Shown here piece after piece: positions 37,154 to 49,340 of a stretch of DNA of 64,000 nt. Numbering within the stretch: the stretch's first letter is position 1; each line of letters starts with the position of its first letter. The stretch comes from Spisula solida (lineage: Eukaryota; Mollusca; Bivalvia; Venerida; Mactridae), in contig OX365948.1 in assembly GCA_947247005.1 (NCBI GenBank), positions 38,258,601 through 38,322,600 on the forward strand, read 5' to 3'. The position numbers and the translations under genes were made by a program. Below the pieces are notes generated by a model. That model was not told the origin of the DNA. It saw only the letters and a program-made list of their open reading frames with translations, and ran no database searches.

Positions 37154-37902
37154 AAAAGTAAGTTGAGAATGAAATTTGGAAAATCACGGAATCTGTGTAA
37201 TACAATGTCTCCTACCATGCTGACAAACATTAAAGTTGACATCTGCTTTCATTCTTAAAAGGCTTCTTGAACAATACATGGTAGAGACGGAACTTCACTG
37301 CATGTACCAGTCTGTTTAATACCTAGTGTGTAAAACGTCTGAGGAAGACAATCATTGTCACCAGCTCATATAATTCTATGTTTGTTGTTTTATGAGATTT
37401 GTTTTAGCTTAGTGTGTAGACACATTATTGTAGCACTATGATGTTATTTATGACACTATTCGTGAGATAAACATTACGTCTCCGACATGGAAGTTGTCTA
37501 ATACTAACAAATTATGTGACATCCGATCCTTTTAAATTCATAACAAAAGTGATCGATAGCCTTCTCGGATGAATATAACTTGATCTTGAGAAACCTGAAA
37601 CAAATATAACAAACATCATTTTTGTCAGCTACTGCATAGAATGGGAGTCAATTTCCTGCGAATTTCCATTTTTATAATTCATTTCAAGCTGTGTTGAAAA
37701 TGTTTAGATTGATGTGGTTATTTAAACAGGATATCTAATTGGGTATGTCATGTGTTCGGAATCCTTCCATGGAATAAAACCATTAATAAATGCGATATGT
37801 ATCGAAGTTTTGTCCGTGTTAGATCTACTAGAAATTACTGACATTCAAGTGGTTTTACGATGACATCATATTGTTTTTAATTTATTTCTAAGCTTATATA
37901 GA

Positions 37903-39097
37903 AAATAATTCGTTTTGCTAGAGCTTGTTCTCGAGTGGAAGACTTTAATACTCGAAATCTTTGTATTACTAATAAGTTACTGCAACAAGGCTATCGCTTC
38001 CATAAACTTTGTAAATCTTTTGCAAAATTTTATAGGCGTAATTTAGATCTCATTTCTAAATATGGTATTTATTTTTAGACACTTTTGCGGCAAGGTCTGT
38101 CTCAGCCTGAATTTTATGGTGATGTGCTTTATAAATTTCGAAAGCTTTTGGGTCATAGCCACTTTCATGATGTGTTTATCAAGATTATAAAACGTTTCCT
38201 GAGTAGAGGATATGACCCTTTAATTTTGCAAAGGACTGCATGCTTAGTGGTGGGTCCATTTACAGCTCGCCACTATGCTTCCTATTTCATTGTGCGATGA
38301 CCGGAGAATATACAGACTCCATGATATGCCTAACCTCAAGCCTTTTTGGACGGCTGACATTGATGCCTGTCTGTTACATTGTCTTGTCGTACCCTTAAAT
38401 GTTTTGCTCTCTTGTTGCTGTGACCTGTGATATGTCATTGAGTACTTTCTGTGCTACTCGATGAACGCTATTCACATAATTTTTCATGTTTTACATTCTT
38501 TAATTACCTGTCACTGTGGCCTTTTTGTAAGAGGATATAACATGGCGGAAAACTTTTATTTACACTGTAATTTTCTATAAGGTTGTCTATTGGGTAAGTG
38601 TGAGGTTTGGTGCACTGTAAAACGTTTAAGCCCCCAGTGACATTTGTCGCTGTCCGTGCCAAGGCGGAAGCCATTTAGTCAACCTTCCTCTATGTATGTA
38701 TTGTCCACTTTATAGTAAAATTACAAAATTACAAAAATATTTCGCCATTGTTTTTTTGTTGTTAAACTTTGTTCATTTTGTATGTGCCATTCTGCAATTT
38801 CGTTGTCCAGCACATGGCTGCTTCGTATCTTTCAAAATTGCATGTGCACTATAATTATATATATGTTTAATATATATGTTGTAGATTGTCCTTGTGATGT
38901 GTAATATCCAGTTGTTATTTTCCTCTTCACCTGGCTATCGTTCCGTTTTAGTTTGACTGACTGAGGCGGAAGACTTTCGGGACGGGATTCCGTGTTTGGG
39001 TATTGTACGTTGTGTGTTTTAATGTGTTCTGTGCTCGGCTGGTTAAGTTGAGTGCTGCCTTCCCTGTCTGACTTAATATGATCTTTTTGTATACGTA
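37903..39097 (+). pseudogene. 5'-truncated Naiad: RT C-terminal end plus 3' UTR
   Basis: It starts inside the coding region at IRFARACSRVEDFNTRN and continues LLQQGYRFHK, FYRRNLDLISKYG and GLSQPEFYGDVLYKFRKLLG to a stop after YASYFIVR (38,300). One in-frame TAG lies near 38,078. The 3' UTR runs to GCCTTCCCTGTCTGACTTAA and ATCTTTTTGTAT. It is inserted in inverse unit B of the right arm; the left arm lacks it. Its 3' UTR matches the minus-strand element at 4,907-6,709. Confidence 0.9.
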
Positions 39098-41884
39098 GAC
39101 ATTCTGACATCGGCGCTTAGATACAACATGATAATGGAATTTTAAATTACTTTTCCCGATATTCAGGTTACTAGTATTTGAATTTTCACCAATATTCTCC
39201 CGTCTCATATAAAACAATATTTCAGTTCATCCATAGCTACTAATTTGCCAACTACACATTACCCACAATGTTGCAGTCCGTGACTCTCTAAAATATAGTA
39301 ATGATTATTATCAACACTGGGTGCTGTAGTCAAATATAATTTGAAGTGGTCAGATTTTGCTTTAATGTAGTAATTATCAACGGCGCATACAATGAACAGT
39401 CAAGTCGGTCAATAAACATTAATCAAAATCAGCCAACATGCAAATAAAAAGAATACAATGGCAATAAAATAAAAAAATATTTCAAGCAAAGTCATTAAAA
39501 TGATACGAATGTGACGCAAGCGAAACATGATTTCCTCATCTTGATGAAAAGTGAAAGGATTAATCGAGTTTTAACGGATAGCCAAGTCCACTTTACAACT
39601 CCTTTCCACACATATCTCAAGGAGCATCATATATTATTATATACTTCAAATAAGTGGTATTTGAGGTATAGGCGAAATTTTCTCAGTTTTGTAGTTTACA
39701 CACATTCTACTTACAACCCAACCGTGGTATTTCTCAAATATGTTATCTCATACATGTACTAGGACTACATGTAGTAAATGCACCATTACTCAACCCACAC
39801 ATGTAAATCAGAAACCTGGCCTGCTTGTGACGGTGAATATCTTATTTTGGCATGAAAAAAGTCACGTGTCATGTGATAACATAATTTAGTACACCGATTT
39901 GTGTTACCAATTCCAATGTACTGATGGCGTTGACGTAATAGAGACATGTTGGTCTTTTCTATGTTTAGATTGCGAATCCGGTCGAGTGTCAAATGTTACC
40001 ACAGTCTTAAAAACGGACAGTGATATTGCATATCGATATTTTATATTACTTCAAATTCGTCCGTTGAAAGGTTAGTTGTCATGCAATAATTAGAAACAAA
40101 ACATTATTCGATATTGAACTATATGGTCGTTAGAGGTTTCGTTAGTTGTAGGTTGATTTGAAGTTTTATCCTTATATTGATGTTTCATTTCTTCATCTGA
40201 AATGTCAGCGAAGACATCAAATGTGTTGCAGTATAAAACACATTACCATGTTTTGTAATCAAATGGCTGAGAGGGACAAAAGACATAATGATCAATTAGG
40301 TACTGATTTTGTACAGAACTATATTTTTATGTATAAATAATTTAACTAATAATGCCTAAAATCACAGTCTTTAAATTTCGGTTATAAATCTCCACAGCAA
40401 TTTGTTTATCCTCCAAAGTATATATTTAGTAACCTGTTTGATTTCAATCGTTGACCTTAACATGGACCTGTAATTCAATACTTGCAGACATTAAAGACAG
40501 TAATAGGGAAGACATGCTGTGTTATAATTGTCAATAAGTAAATTGAGAATGAAAGTTGGAAAGTCAAGGAATTCGTATAATACAATACCCGCCTCTACAC
40601 AGACAGGGACTCTGTACAATGCAATGTCTCCTACCGTGCAGACAAAAAATTATGTTGACATCTTATAAAAGCATTTGTCTGAATAATACGTGATAGAGAC
40701 GGACATTAATGTACCAGTCTGTATGATGCTTAATGTGTAAACCGTGTGAATATGACTATCATTGTTGAGGGCTTATTTAATTTCATGAGTTTGTTGTTTT
40801 ATGAGATTTAATTTGCTAAGTTTGTAGATGTTTTAATGTGACACCATGATGTAATGTATGACACTTTACGTGAGATAAACATTCGTCTCCGACAGGGAAG
40901 TTGTCTAATACTAATATATTATGTGACACCCGATCCTTTTACATTCATAACATAAGTGATCGATAGCCTTCTATGATGCATCGGCGAGCTAACTGGTGCA
41001 TATTGTTTGATCTTGCGAAATATTGAAACATTAGAACAAACAGCATTATTGTCAGCTACTGCATAAATGGGAGTCAATGTACTCGGAATTTCCATTTTAT
41101 AATTCATTTCGACTAGTGTTAAAAGTCTTTAGATTGATGTAGTAATTAAAGCAGGATTTTAGAATGGGTTTGTCATGTGTTCCGAATCCTTCCACGCAAT
41201 AGAACAATTAGTAAATGCTTTAGGTATCGAAAAACGTCCATGTTACTAGAAATTACTTGCATTCAAGTGGTTTTATGATGATAGCATGTTGTTTTTCTTT
41301 TATTTCTAAGCTAATATAGAAAACATAGGTCTATATATGTAGTCGATTTAACATTAGCGCTTAGATACCACATGAAATTTTAAATTCTTCACCCTGAAAT
41401 TCAGGTTACTAGTATTTGAATTTTGAATTTTCACCAACATTCTTCCTTCTCAAATAAAACAATGATTCGTTTCACCCATAACTAGTTTTCCAACAGCACA
41501 TTCTGCTTTAAAGAATTATTGTTATTTATATTGCCTCGCAATGTAACTCCCAAAAATATAGTTATAAACATTATTAGCACTGGGTGGTGTAGTTAAATTT
41601 GATTTTCAGAGGGCTCGTTTTGCTTCAATGTAGTACAAATGTAATTATAATCTGTGCATTAAATTACGAGTCAAGTCAGTCAATAAACATGAATCAAAAT
41701 GCAACCAACCTTCGCAAATACAATGGTAATAAAATTGAAAATTTAATACCAGCAATGCCATAAAAATTATACGAATATGACGCATGGGAAACTGAATTTT
41801 CTCATCTTGATGATGTATTGGAAAGGGGAAAGGACAGATCGAGTTTAAACGGAATGTCGCGCCCATTATACTACTTCTACCCAC

Positions 41885-43225
41885 ACATATATGAAGGAGT
41901 ATCAATGTCAAAGAAAACGCCTTCCCGAACATATCTCAAGGAAAAAAATCAGTGTTCAAGACAACTCTTTCCCGCTCATATATCAAAAAAGAACAGAGTC
42001 GAAGACAACTCCTTCTCACACATATCTCAATGAGTATTAGTGTCAATGAAAACAACTTTCACACATATCTCAATGAGAATCAATGTCTAAGAAAACTACT
42101 TCCACACATATCTCAAGGAAGATCAGAGTCCAAGACAACTCCATCCCACACATATCTCAATGAGTATCAGTGTCCAAGAAAACAACTTTCACACATATCT
42201 CAATGAGAATCAATGTCTAAGAAAACAACTTTCACACATATCTCAATGAGTATCAGTGCCTAAGAAAACTACTTCAACACATATCTCAAGGAAGATCAGA
42301 GTCCAAGACAACTCCATCCACACATATCTCAATGAGAATCAGTGTCCAAACAACTACTTTCACACATATTTCGAGGAGTATCAGTGTCCAAGAAAACTAC
42401 TTCCCACACATATCTCAAGAAGTATCAGTGTCCAAGAAACAACTTGCACACATATCTCGAGGCGTATCAGTGTCCAAGAAAACTACTTTCACACATATCT
42501 CAAGAACGATCAGTGTTCAAGAACACTACTTTCACACATATCTCAAGAAGTATCAGTGTCTAAGAAAACAACTTTCACACATATCTCAAGGAGTATCAGT
42601 GTCCAAGAAAACTACTTTCACACATATCTCAAGAAAGATTAGTGTCCAAGACAACTACTTTCACACATATATCGAGGAGTATCAGTGTCCAAGAAAACTA
42701 CTTTCACACACATCTCAAGAAGTATCAGTGTCCAAGAAAACTACTTTCACACATATCTCAAGAAAGATTAGTGTCCAAGACAACTACTTTCACACATATC
42801 TCGAGAAGTATCCGTGTCCAAGACAACTCCTTCCCCCATATATCTCCATATATGTCCGATACAACACATTCACATACGTGTCTCCTCGGTAGCCTAGTGG
42901 TTGAGCGTTCGCTTCGAGTGCGGGAGGTCTCGGGTTAGATCCCTGGCTTCGTCATACCAAAGACGAAATAAAAATGGTACCAGAAATACCCTTGCTAGAC
43001 GCTCAGCATAAAAGGGAAACTGGCTTCTCTTCTCTCATACCCTCGTGGCGATGGATAACATCAGGAATGAGGTGTCGACAGTGATAAATATAAATTTGAT
43101 CAACTTGTTTCATAATCGACCTTAAATAAATTAGTATAAACTAAGGAGTATCAGTGTCCAAGACAACTACTTTCACACATATCTCTAGGATTATCAGTGT
43201 CAAAGACAACTCCATCCAACAAACT
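41885..43225 (+). repeat. 43-bp minisatellite, right-arm array
   Basis: About 24 units of CAGTGTCCAAGAAAACTACT followed by TTCACACATATCTCAAGGAGTAT. Variants differ at AAGAAAAC/AAGACAAC and CTCAAG/CTCGAG. A SINE interrupts the array at 42,883-43,137. The unit has no stop codon in any forward frame and 43 is not a multiple of 3. Long overlapping ORFs therefore appear in all three frames (for example 42,332-42,892); they are not evidence of a protein. Confidence 0.95.
42883..43137 (+). mobile_element. tRNA-derived SINE (family 1), most complete copy
   Basis: The tRNA-like head has box A TAGCCTAGTGG (42,890-42,900) and box B GGTTAGATCCC (42,933-42,943). The body runs through ACCAAAGACGAAATAAAAAT and CGTGGCGATGGATAACATCA to GTCGACAGTGATAAATATAA and a CCTTAAATAAA tail. 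RNA polymerase III would use the internal boxes. Related copies lie at 20,097, 24,530, 54,301, 55,020 and 57,697. Confidence 0.9.
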
Positions 43226-43470
43226 TAAAAAGCATCAGAGTCCAAAAATGGATTTTTTTGCCAGCGTGACTCGATATTTTTTCTGTGTTTTGTGATCTTA
43301 TGTCTCTAGGACGTAAATCTTGATAATGTAATTAGATTTGATTAAACTGAGTGAGGTTTGTTTAATTAGATAATAGATTTTAATTTTGAGTGATATACCG
43401 GTGAATAAACCACGATTTGGTGTTCATATTTACAGTTATTCTGTCCCTAGGCCATTAGTGTGTAATTGTT

Positions 43471-44336
43471 CTTGACAGATCAGACTTTAGATTACCAAGG
43501 TGACCAGGCTATTGACATCCGTAACATTGGCGTTAGTAATGTTTTCCTCGTGCTGTGAAGTTCTCAGCACGTAATACTCATCAGTTGGAAAAACAATGTA
43601 GTACTGATTTGTAATCAATTAACGATAAACAGCGTAGGTCAACTGACCACCAAATTACGCATGACTGAAAGACAACATCGACTCGTACTACCATTCTCAT
43701 AATGAAACGACTTTTTGAATACGCCCTCTGATGGACATAATTATTTAGCCACAAACAAGCAAGCACAAAAATCCCCCTAATACTGCACGTAGTTCTAAGC
43801 ATGCACTAATGAGATGAGCAATACCATGGAAGCAGTTGTTAATCACTTAAACTCATGTTCATAGTTACAACGAATGATTAACGCATGTGTATACACCCAT
43901 ATGGACGTCATGACATTTTTAGCCTCAACGTCATTTGCAAAATTATAAGTACGTATAATTATATGACAAGAATGCAGCGAGACCATGTTTTATTTGCCGG
44001 AATACCGTGCAGTATTAGCGGGGATTTTTTGTGATTGCTTGTTTGTGACTAAATGATTATGTCCATCAGAGGGGGTATATAAAATTTGTTACATTATAAG
44101 TATAGTAGTAAGAGTCGATGATGTCTTTCAGTCATGCGTAATTTGGTGGTCAATTGACCTAAGCTGTTTATCGTGAATTGATTACAAATCAGCACTGCAT
44201 CGTTTTTCCTACTGATGAGTACTAGTATAACGTGCTGAGAACTTCACAGCACGTGGAAAACATTACTTACGCCAAATTAATGTCACGGATGTCAATAGCC
44301 TGGTCACCTTGGTAATCTAAAGTCTGATCTGTCAAG
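43471..44336. mobile_element. Long-TIR foldback element
   Basis: Arms of about 320 bp (43,471-43,789 and 44,007-44,336) are inverted: CTTGACAGATCAGACTTTAG pairs with CTAAAGTCTGATCTGTCAAG, and CCAAATTACGCATGACTGAA with TTCAGTCATGCGTAATTTGG. The loop of about 215 bp has no ORF. A half copy is at 35,060-35,545. Its left end coincides with the outer limit of the inverted-repeat arm. Confidence 0.9.
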
Positions 44337-45643
44337 AGAGAGTTTTACACTAGATACCATCCAAGTTATATGCGTTAAGCTATGTGTTACGCTGTATCTG
44401 TTATAGCACATAGCAATTCAGTGCAACTTTTATCAGAGCGGCCCTATGAAAAGAAACAACCTCTCTTAAGCAACATTTTGTTCCAAAAGTAACCGTTCAT
44501 CATCCATTTTACCTCTTCAAAGCAACATCCTTTGTACAACAACCAATCTATGTGATTCCCAATGGGTGTTGCTCTAGAGAGGTTGTACTGTATTTACAAT
44601 ATGTAGAAATATATGACGAGGTAAAAAAACTCATCGTGCTGCAGTAGCTTTGCAACCTCCATAAATAAAATTGAATCGCCCGTATTTCATATTGCATTTG
44701 TCGTAATTGAAATCTGCACAGTCATTTGATTACGTGTTTAGTTGTCAATAGATCTAAACGACGCCTTTCTTTGAACACTATTGCAATCAGCTAAGCGCTA
44801 TAACTGACGCTGTAACAATTACCATCAGTATCATGGGAAACAATTCTCAAATCTGACTTTTAAAGGTTATGTATTACCCCATTTGCAATTAATGGAGATT
44901 TTATGGTGACCATGACCGATTTATGTTCTTGTTCCAACGTTAGAAGAACCCTGGAGAACAAATCATTGTTCCCGATTAAAATGATCATTTTAATAATATT
45001 TTATTGTATTATTATACACAAAGGGATTATACACAAAGGGGTTATACACAAAGGGATTATACACAAGTTATTACAACATTACCGAAGCCCTCGCCCAGAA
45101 TATTAGCAAAGTCATGTCAACTGCAAGAAAATAAATATTATGACAGTTGTACCAAAGGGATAACTATAAATACTGTTATTGATAATGACATCAAATGGGT
45201 GTGATTAAAACAATTACGCACTTACGACAATTAAAACAGCTTCGAACTCTTCAAATAGCAAAAGACATTAAAAGACTTTACAGCAGGTTTGAATCGATAG
45301 TAAGTGTTTGCATCTGCCTATATACGCCGATAAATCAATCAACAACGTAACATAATTCATCAGTCGCCGAACTGATACATCAAATTAGACTAACAGTTTT
45401 AATGAAGTCGTACTGTAGATGACACTGATCCAAAGTACATTCAAGTTCTTCTGCGTTTTGATAGCTCAATGCTCGTTTTTTGGGGGCATATCTTTTGACG
45501 ATAAACGTGATATGACTTTCGCATAAATATGGAATAAGACCCTATGTATATTTTCTTACTTCTAACTCTATACTTGCTATTTATATTACCTATTATCTAT
45601 TAACCTTACTATCATGCATCGCAATTTTCTAATGTCTTTTCAG
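44337..45643. other. Sequence upstream of the first visible GPCR exon
   Basis: Probably intronic, if exons for TM1-TM2 lie upstream. I looked for a TM1/TM2-like exon here and saw none. A 15-bp repeat (TTATACACAAAGGGA, four copies) occurs at 45,011-45,070. Confidence 0.5.
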
Positions 45644-45765
45644 TGTGCTGCTTTCTTTTCTTACGCATGGAAGTTTGGCGAAGTTACATGTAAACTTGTG
45701 CACTATGTACAAAATGTTTCCATTGTGTGTTCTGTGATGAATTTGACAGTTCTTAGCCTTGAAAG
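45644..45765 (+). CDS. GPCR exon: ECL1 and TM3
   Basis: The acceptor is AATGTCTTTTCAG and the exon reads from TGTGCTGCTTTC. It encodes AYAW-type loop residues with WKFG, the conserved disulphide Cys and the TM3 segment KLVHYVQNVSIVCSVMNL, ending VLSLE plus two bases of Arg. The donor is AAAG|GTAACG at 45,766. Length is 122 bp, phase 0 in and phase 2 out. The intron directly inside the E/DRY motif is a classical position in many class A receptors. Confidence 0.92.
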
Positions 45766-45918
45766 GTAACGTTACAATTTTCATTTAACAACTCTTCGTC
45801 CTTAAAGGTACAGATATCATGTTATTATTTTAATTTGACAGTTCAGAGTATACCAGTCATCTTTCCGCATTATCATGCCCCACCCACCGATATCCGTTTT
45901 CTTTTCCTTACTGTTATA

Positions 45919-46546
45919 CAGGCTGATCATTAAAATATGGTAACATAAATAACTTTAATAAGTTTGTCAGTTGTTAACATAATATAGATTGTTATATACC
46001 TTTGATTAACATACATATGTAAGTTTTATTCTACACATAAATCATTTTTAAATGCCACATACTTTTTTCACAGCATTAGTTCGAAACGTTCCCCTTTATT
46101 CTGCAAAACTGCAAAACAAGCCCCAAAATACGTCGAAAAATAACCAATAGAAACCTTGCATGTTACACCACCGATGCTACACATTTCACATTGTATTGAA
46201 GTTTTCAAACAAATATTGTTTCTGGTTTTAAAGTATTCATTCCTTCCTCCAGGCATTCACATTAAAAGAAACCCAAAGGGTCTAAGTCTGGTGAGTGTAG
46301 AGGCCAAGTAAATGTATGGTCTTCGGCGAAATGATAAAGTGGCCAAATTTCTTAAAAATCACTGAAAATGTACGGCAGCATCAAGGACGATATGGTAGTC
46401 ACCTTTATATTACATGCATTTATTATTTATATCCAAAAGAACTTGGGTTCATTAGCTTTATAACAAGGGTCAAATCACTTCTCTATCATTAAATCTGACA
46501 AAGTTATTAAAGTTATTAATGTTACCATATATTAATGATCACTCTG
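45919..46546 (-). mobile_element. Decayed mariner-type transposon in GPCR intron
   Basis: Inverted ends of about 50 bp share GATCATTAA and ATATGGTAACAT..AATAACTTTAATAA, flanked by TA (45,917-45,918; 46,547-46,548). On the minus strand a transposase remnant reads WPLHSPDLDPLGF (about 46,305-46,270), the WPxxSPDLxPxDF signature near the third catalytic residue. An upstream LDAAVHF stretch resembles the QDGAxPHF motif. Stops and indels abound. Confidence 0.87.
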
Positions 46547-46548
46547 TA

Positions 46549-48859
46549 TGTTGTGTTGTCATTCGCATGTAAAGCTATTTTATCAATATGACTGTGGTTA
46601 ACAAATTGTTTTTCACCATGAAATATCGCACTAGTAAGCAATCCTTCTCCGTTAAACGACGTCACACACTCTCTATCGCATATCTACATCCACGCACTAT
46701 ACGAATGTCCATTGTTTTTTCAGCGTTAGCTGTCTAGCTTGATATTCGACCTACTTTAAAAACCAATGAAATGTTTGCAAAAAAAATAGAAGACACTAAC
46801 TGATTTACGTCCGGTTGGTCAGAATATGCTATACTCATCACAAAAGATACCGCGAAAAAGTTACATTTCTGTTAAACTTGTAACCGAAGGTACGGTAGAT
46901 ACACACAGAGATCTGTTATTCGCGTTTCTCTAAGTGCGTATTGTATTTCTTATTAATTTTATTTTTAACTGTTTGACCTTAATGTGACCCGGGTCAAGTA
47001 TAGAATGGATTTATAATAGTAATACAGCGCTTGAAAATTTAGTATCGGAATTAGCTACATTTGTAGCGCGTTTGTCTTTACACATCATTTTGTGAGCAGA
47101 GGGCCTCAAGTTCAAATTCTACATCAGCCTATTTTCTGATATTCTTTTTTCCCATTTTGTTTTTGTCTATAATTTCGACGTTAATTTAAGGTAATTTAAG
47201 TCAAGTCTACAGTTTTTTCAGACATACTGCGCGCTAAATATTTAAGTCTCAGTTAAGTTTGGAATCTCTATAATTTTATATCGCTATAATTGCCGGATAT
47301 AACGGACCGCAGAATCTAGACTAATACATACATGTATACCTATATTACATGTACTATTCTTTTTTATTTACTGACAAACAATTTAAATGGATAAATAATT
47401 TATTATATAAATTCTAGTTTGATTAGTGTTTTCAATTTCAACGATATGAAATAACGTCCGCATCTTTATTGAAAACAAGTACACATATCTGCTATCTTAA
47501 CGCTGTTTATCTTTTTTAAAGATTTTTCTTGTCTCTCTGTTTGTTCTGTTTTCGTTATATATTCAAATGAACATTTTTACATCGGAAGTTGAGTTTACCT
47601 TGTTTTTGTTACGGGTACATAAATATGTAAATTTGAATTATTCCCCATTGCGTACTACACATAGGTAACCATTAGTAAAACACGTGATGATGATAAAATA
47701 AAGCAAAACATTTTAAATTTCAATATAGCCTGCTATTACATGTCTTAAAATGGCTGACCATTCGCCGGTGCCAGTTTGAGTACATGTGCATGTACCATAC
47801 TCATATGGGTGACACTGTCCATGTGTTTTCCTGAATCATACATAGACATTCCTAAGCTAAAGATCCTTGTCACATTATGGCGATTTTGAGCAACGTGGTG
47901 TGACGTGTTGTAAGAGTAGATCTTATGTAAACGTCTTACTATACCACAGAGGTATCTCCTAAAAGGGGAGGTGATACTTTTAAACGTATGCGCATACGTT
48001 TTCTTCTCGTATACGTGTACGGGATGAGAAAGACCTGTTGTAGGAAACTCGTCACTCTCCAAAATATTCATCTTACAGCCCATTCTAGTAAGTGCTACTA
48101 AAGGCGACAAAAACTGAACTGTAAGATCTATCTTTAAGGTTCCCAACATGGTTGCTATAAAATCAGGAAAAGGAACACGGAAATGAAACACTTTTTTTGC
48201 AACTCTCTGTCCATCAGTTGTTCACTGTAGACGGCGTAATATTTCAATCTAACACATTGACAAACACATTATGTCAAGAAGTATGTACTATTCACAATCC
48301 TATAATGGCATTCTAACATAACGCATTAATCAGCGCCGTTTCTGTTTTGTTAGTCGAACGAGCGTGTGGCCACAGGGTATGGAATAACGACACTTACTGA
48401 CTCATAGCACTCAAATCTCAGTATAACATTCACTATCTCGAAGTTTATAGTGACAATAATGCGTGATAATTACATCGGTCATTTTAATTATGCTGACTAT
48501 TTCCTTGTGTAGTCGATAACGCAGAAACGCATTGTGAAATAAAATTGGAATTTTCGAGCCAGACTGTGGAATAGGACATACGGTCTCTTTAAGTATATAG
48601 TTATTATAAGCGTATGTTCAGACTTGCGTGGGCTGTACCCCAAAACAACAAAACTCGACCAAAGACTTAAGAAATGGTACTTGACGTTTAACACACGCCT
48701 ACACCAGGAGATTTTTATGTTCCATTAACAGCTTCTGTAATCTGGCGTCTCATATAGAAATAAAGAGAGTCGGTCAAGACTAGAAATTACTAATATCACA
48801 AAATACCATTATGTTTTACAATTGTCTACGAGCAACAAATACCCCTGTTATATTTCCAG
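46549..48859. other. GPCR intron, otherwise unannotated
   Basis: Apart from the mariner relic upstream, I see no element ends. A 148-codon minus-strand ORF at 47,745-48,191 (starts MFHFRVPFPDF) is the longest unexplained ORF in the window. It has no recognised domain and is probably chance. Confidence 0.5.
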
Positions 48860-48983
48860 GTATTACGCCATCATACATCCGATTAGAGCTAAGTGCGTCA
48901 GTACGGTTACATTAGCTAAGAAGACGGTTGGTATCATATGGATTGCCAGTTTGTTTATGGCTGCTCCAATCCTAGTAGGAAGG
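48860..48983 (+). CDS. GPCR exon: ICL2 and TM4
   Basis: The acceptor is TATATTTCCAG. The first G completes the Arg of ERYYAIIHPIRAKC; TM4 follows as VGIIWIASLFMAAPILVG. The donor is AGG|GTAAGT at 48,984. Length is 124 bp, phase 2 in and phase 0 out. The match of phases on both sides supports the exon. Confidence 0.92.
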
Positions 48984-49142
48984 GTAAGTTCTAGTCTAAG
49001 CCGATTTTAATGATAGATATTGATGGTTACATCCAACGTTAAATGACAATGTACCTACCTACCAATCCTCTTGGTGCCCGCTGGCACATAAGGCTGCAAC
49101 CAGGTGTCGCCATTTCAGAAAAATCGAAAAGAGTCCGTTACC

Positions 49143-49340
49143 AAAAAGATTATATAAAGTCAGACAGGGAAGGCAGCACTCAACTTAACTAGCCGAGCAC
49201 AGAAAATATTAAAAACACACTAAACACAATGCCCAACTAAACAAGCGCAGATCCGCTCAAGTCCAAGCTGTCGAAAAGTACAACAAACCATATCTAGCCG
49301 AATGACCCAGTAGAAAAGATACAGCAACCAAAACCCTTCG
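49143..49340 (-). mobile_element. Naiad pseudo-LTR fragment in GPCR intron
   Basis: AAAAAGATTATATAAAGTCA..AGGGAAGGCAGCACTCAACT followed by GCGCAGATCCGCTCAAGTCC and GCCGAATGACCCAG matches the first 200 or so bases of 4,907-5,209. The remainder of the element is absent. Confidence 0.88.

Larger units (their letters stand above)
35553..43473 (-). repeat. Right arm of the giant inverted repeat
   Basis: The inverse of 24,058-32,027. From left to right it holds inverse unit B (35,553-37,902 continuing at 39,098-39,640), then inverse unit A (39,641-41,880) and its minisatellite. It has two insertions not in the left arm: the Helitron-like repeat (36,770-37,153) and a truncated Naiad (37,903-39,097). 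At about 40,475 it lacks the segment matching 26,455-28,690 of the left arm. It ends exactly where the foldback element at 43,471 begins. Confidence 0.9.

Noticed and set aside
42256..42938. Long overlapping ORFs in all three forward frames
   Set aside because: They are products of a 43-bp minisatellite without stop codons; three frames cannot all be real and there is no start context or domain.
42890..42945. tRNA gene with A and B boxes
   Set aside because: Boxes are present, but the acceptor stem does not close and the sequence continues into a shared SINE body and tail found at several other sites.
24058..43473. Inverted repeat as a simple assembly duplication
   Set aside because: Arms differ by many substitutions and each has private insertions, which a duplicated contig would not show.
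47745..48191. 148-codon minus-strand ORF as a nested gene in the GPCR intron
   Set aside because: Longest unexplained ORF, but with no domain, no signal or membrane segment and nothing to distinguish it from chance. Kept only as a note.
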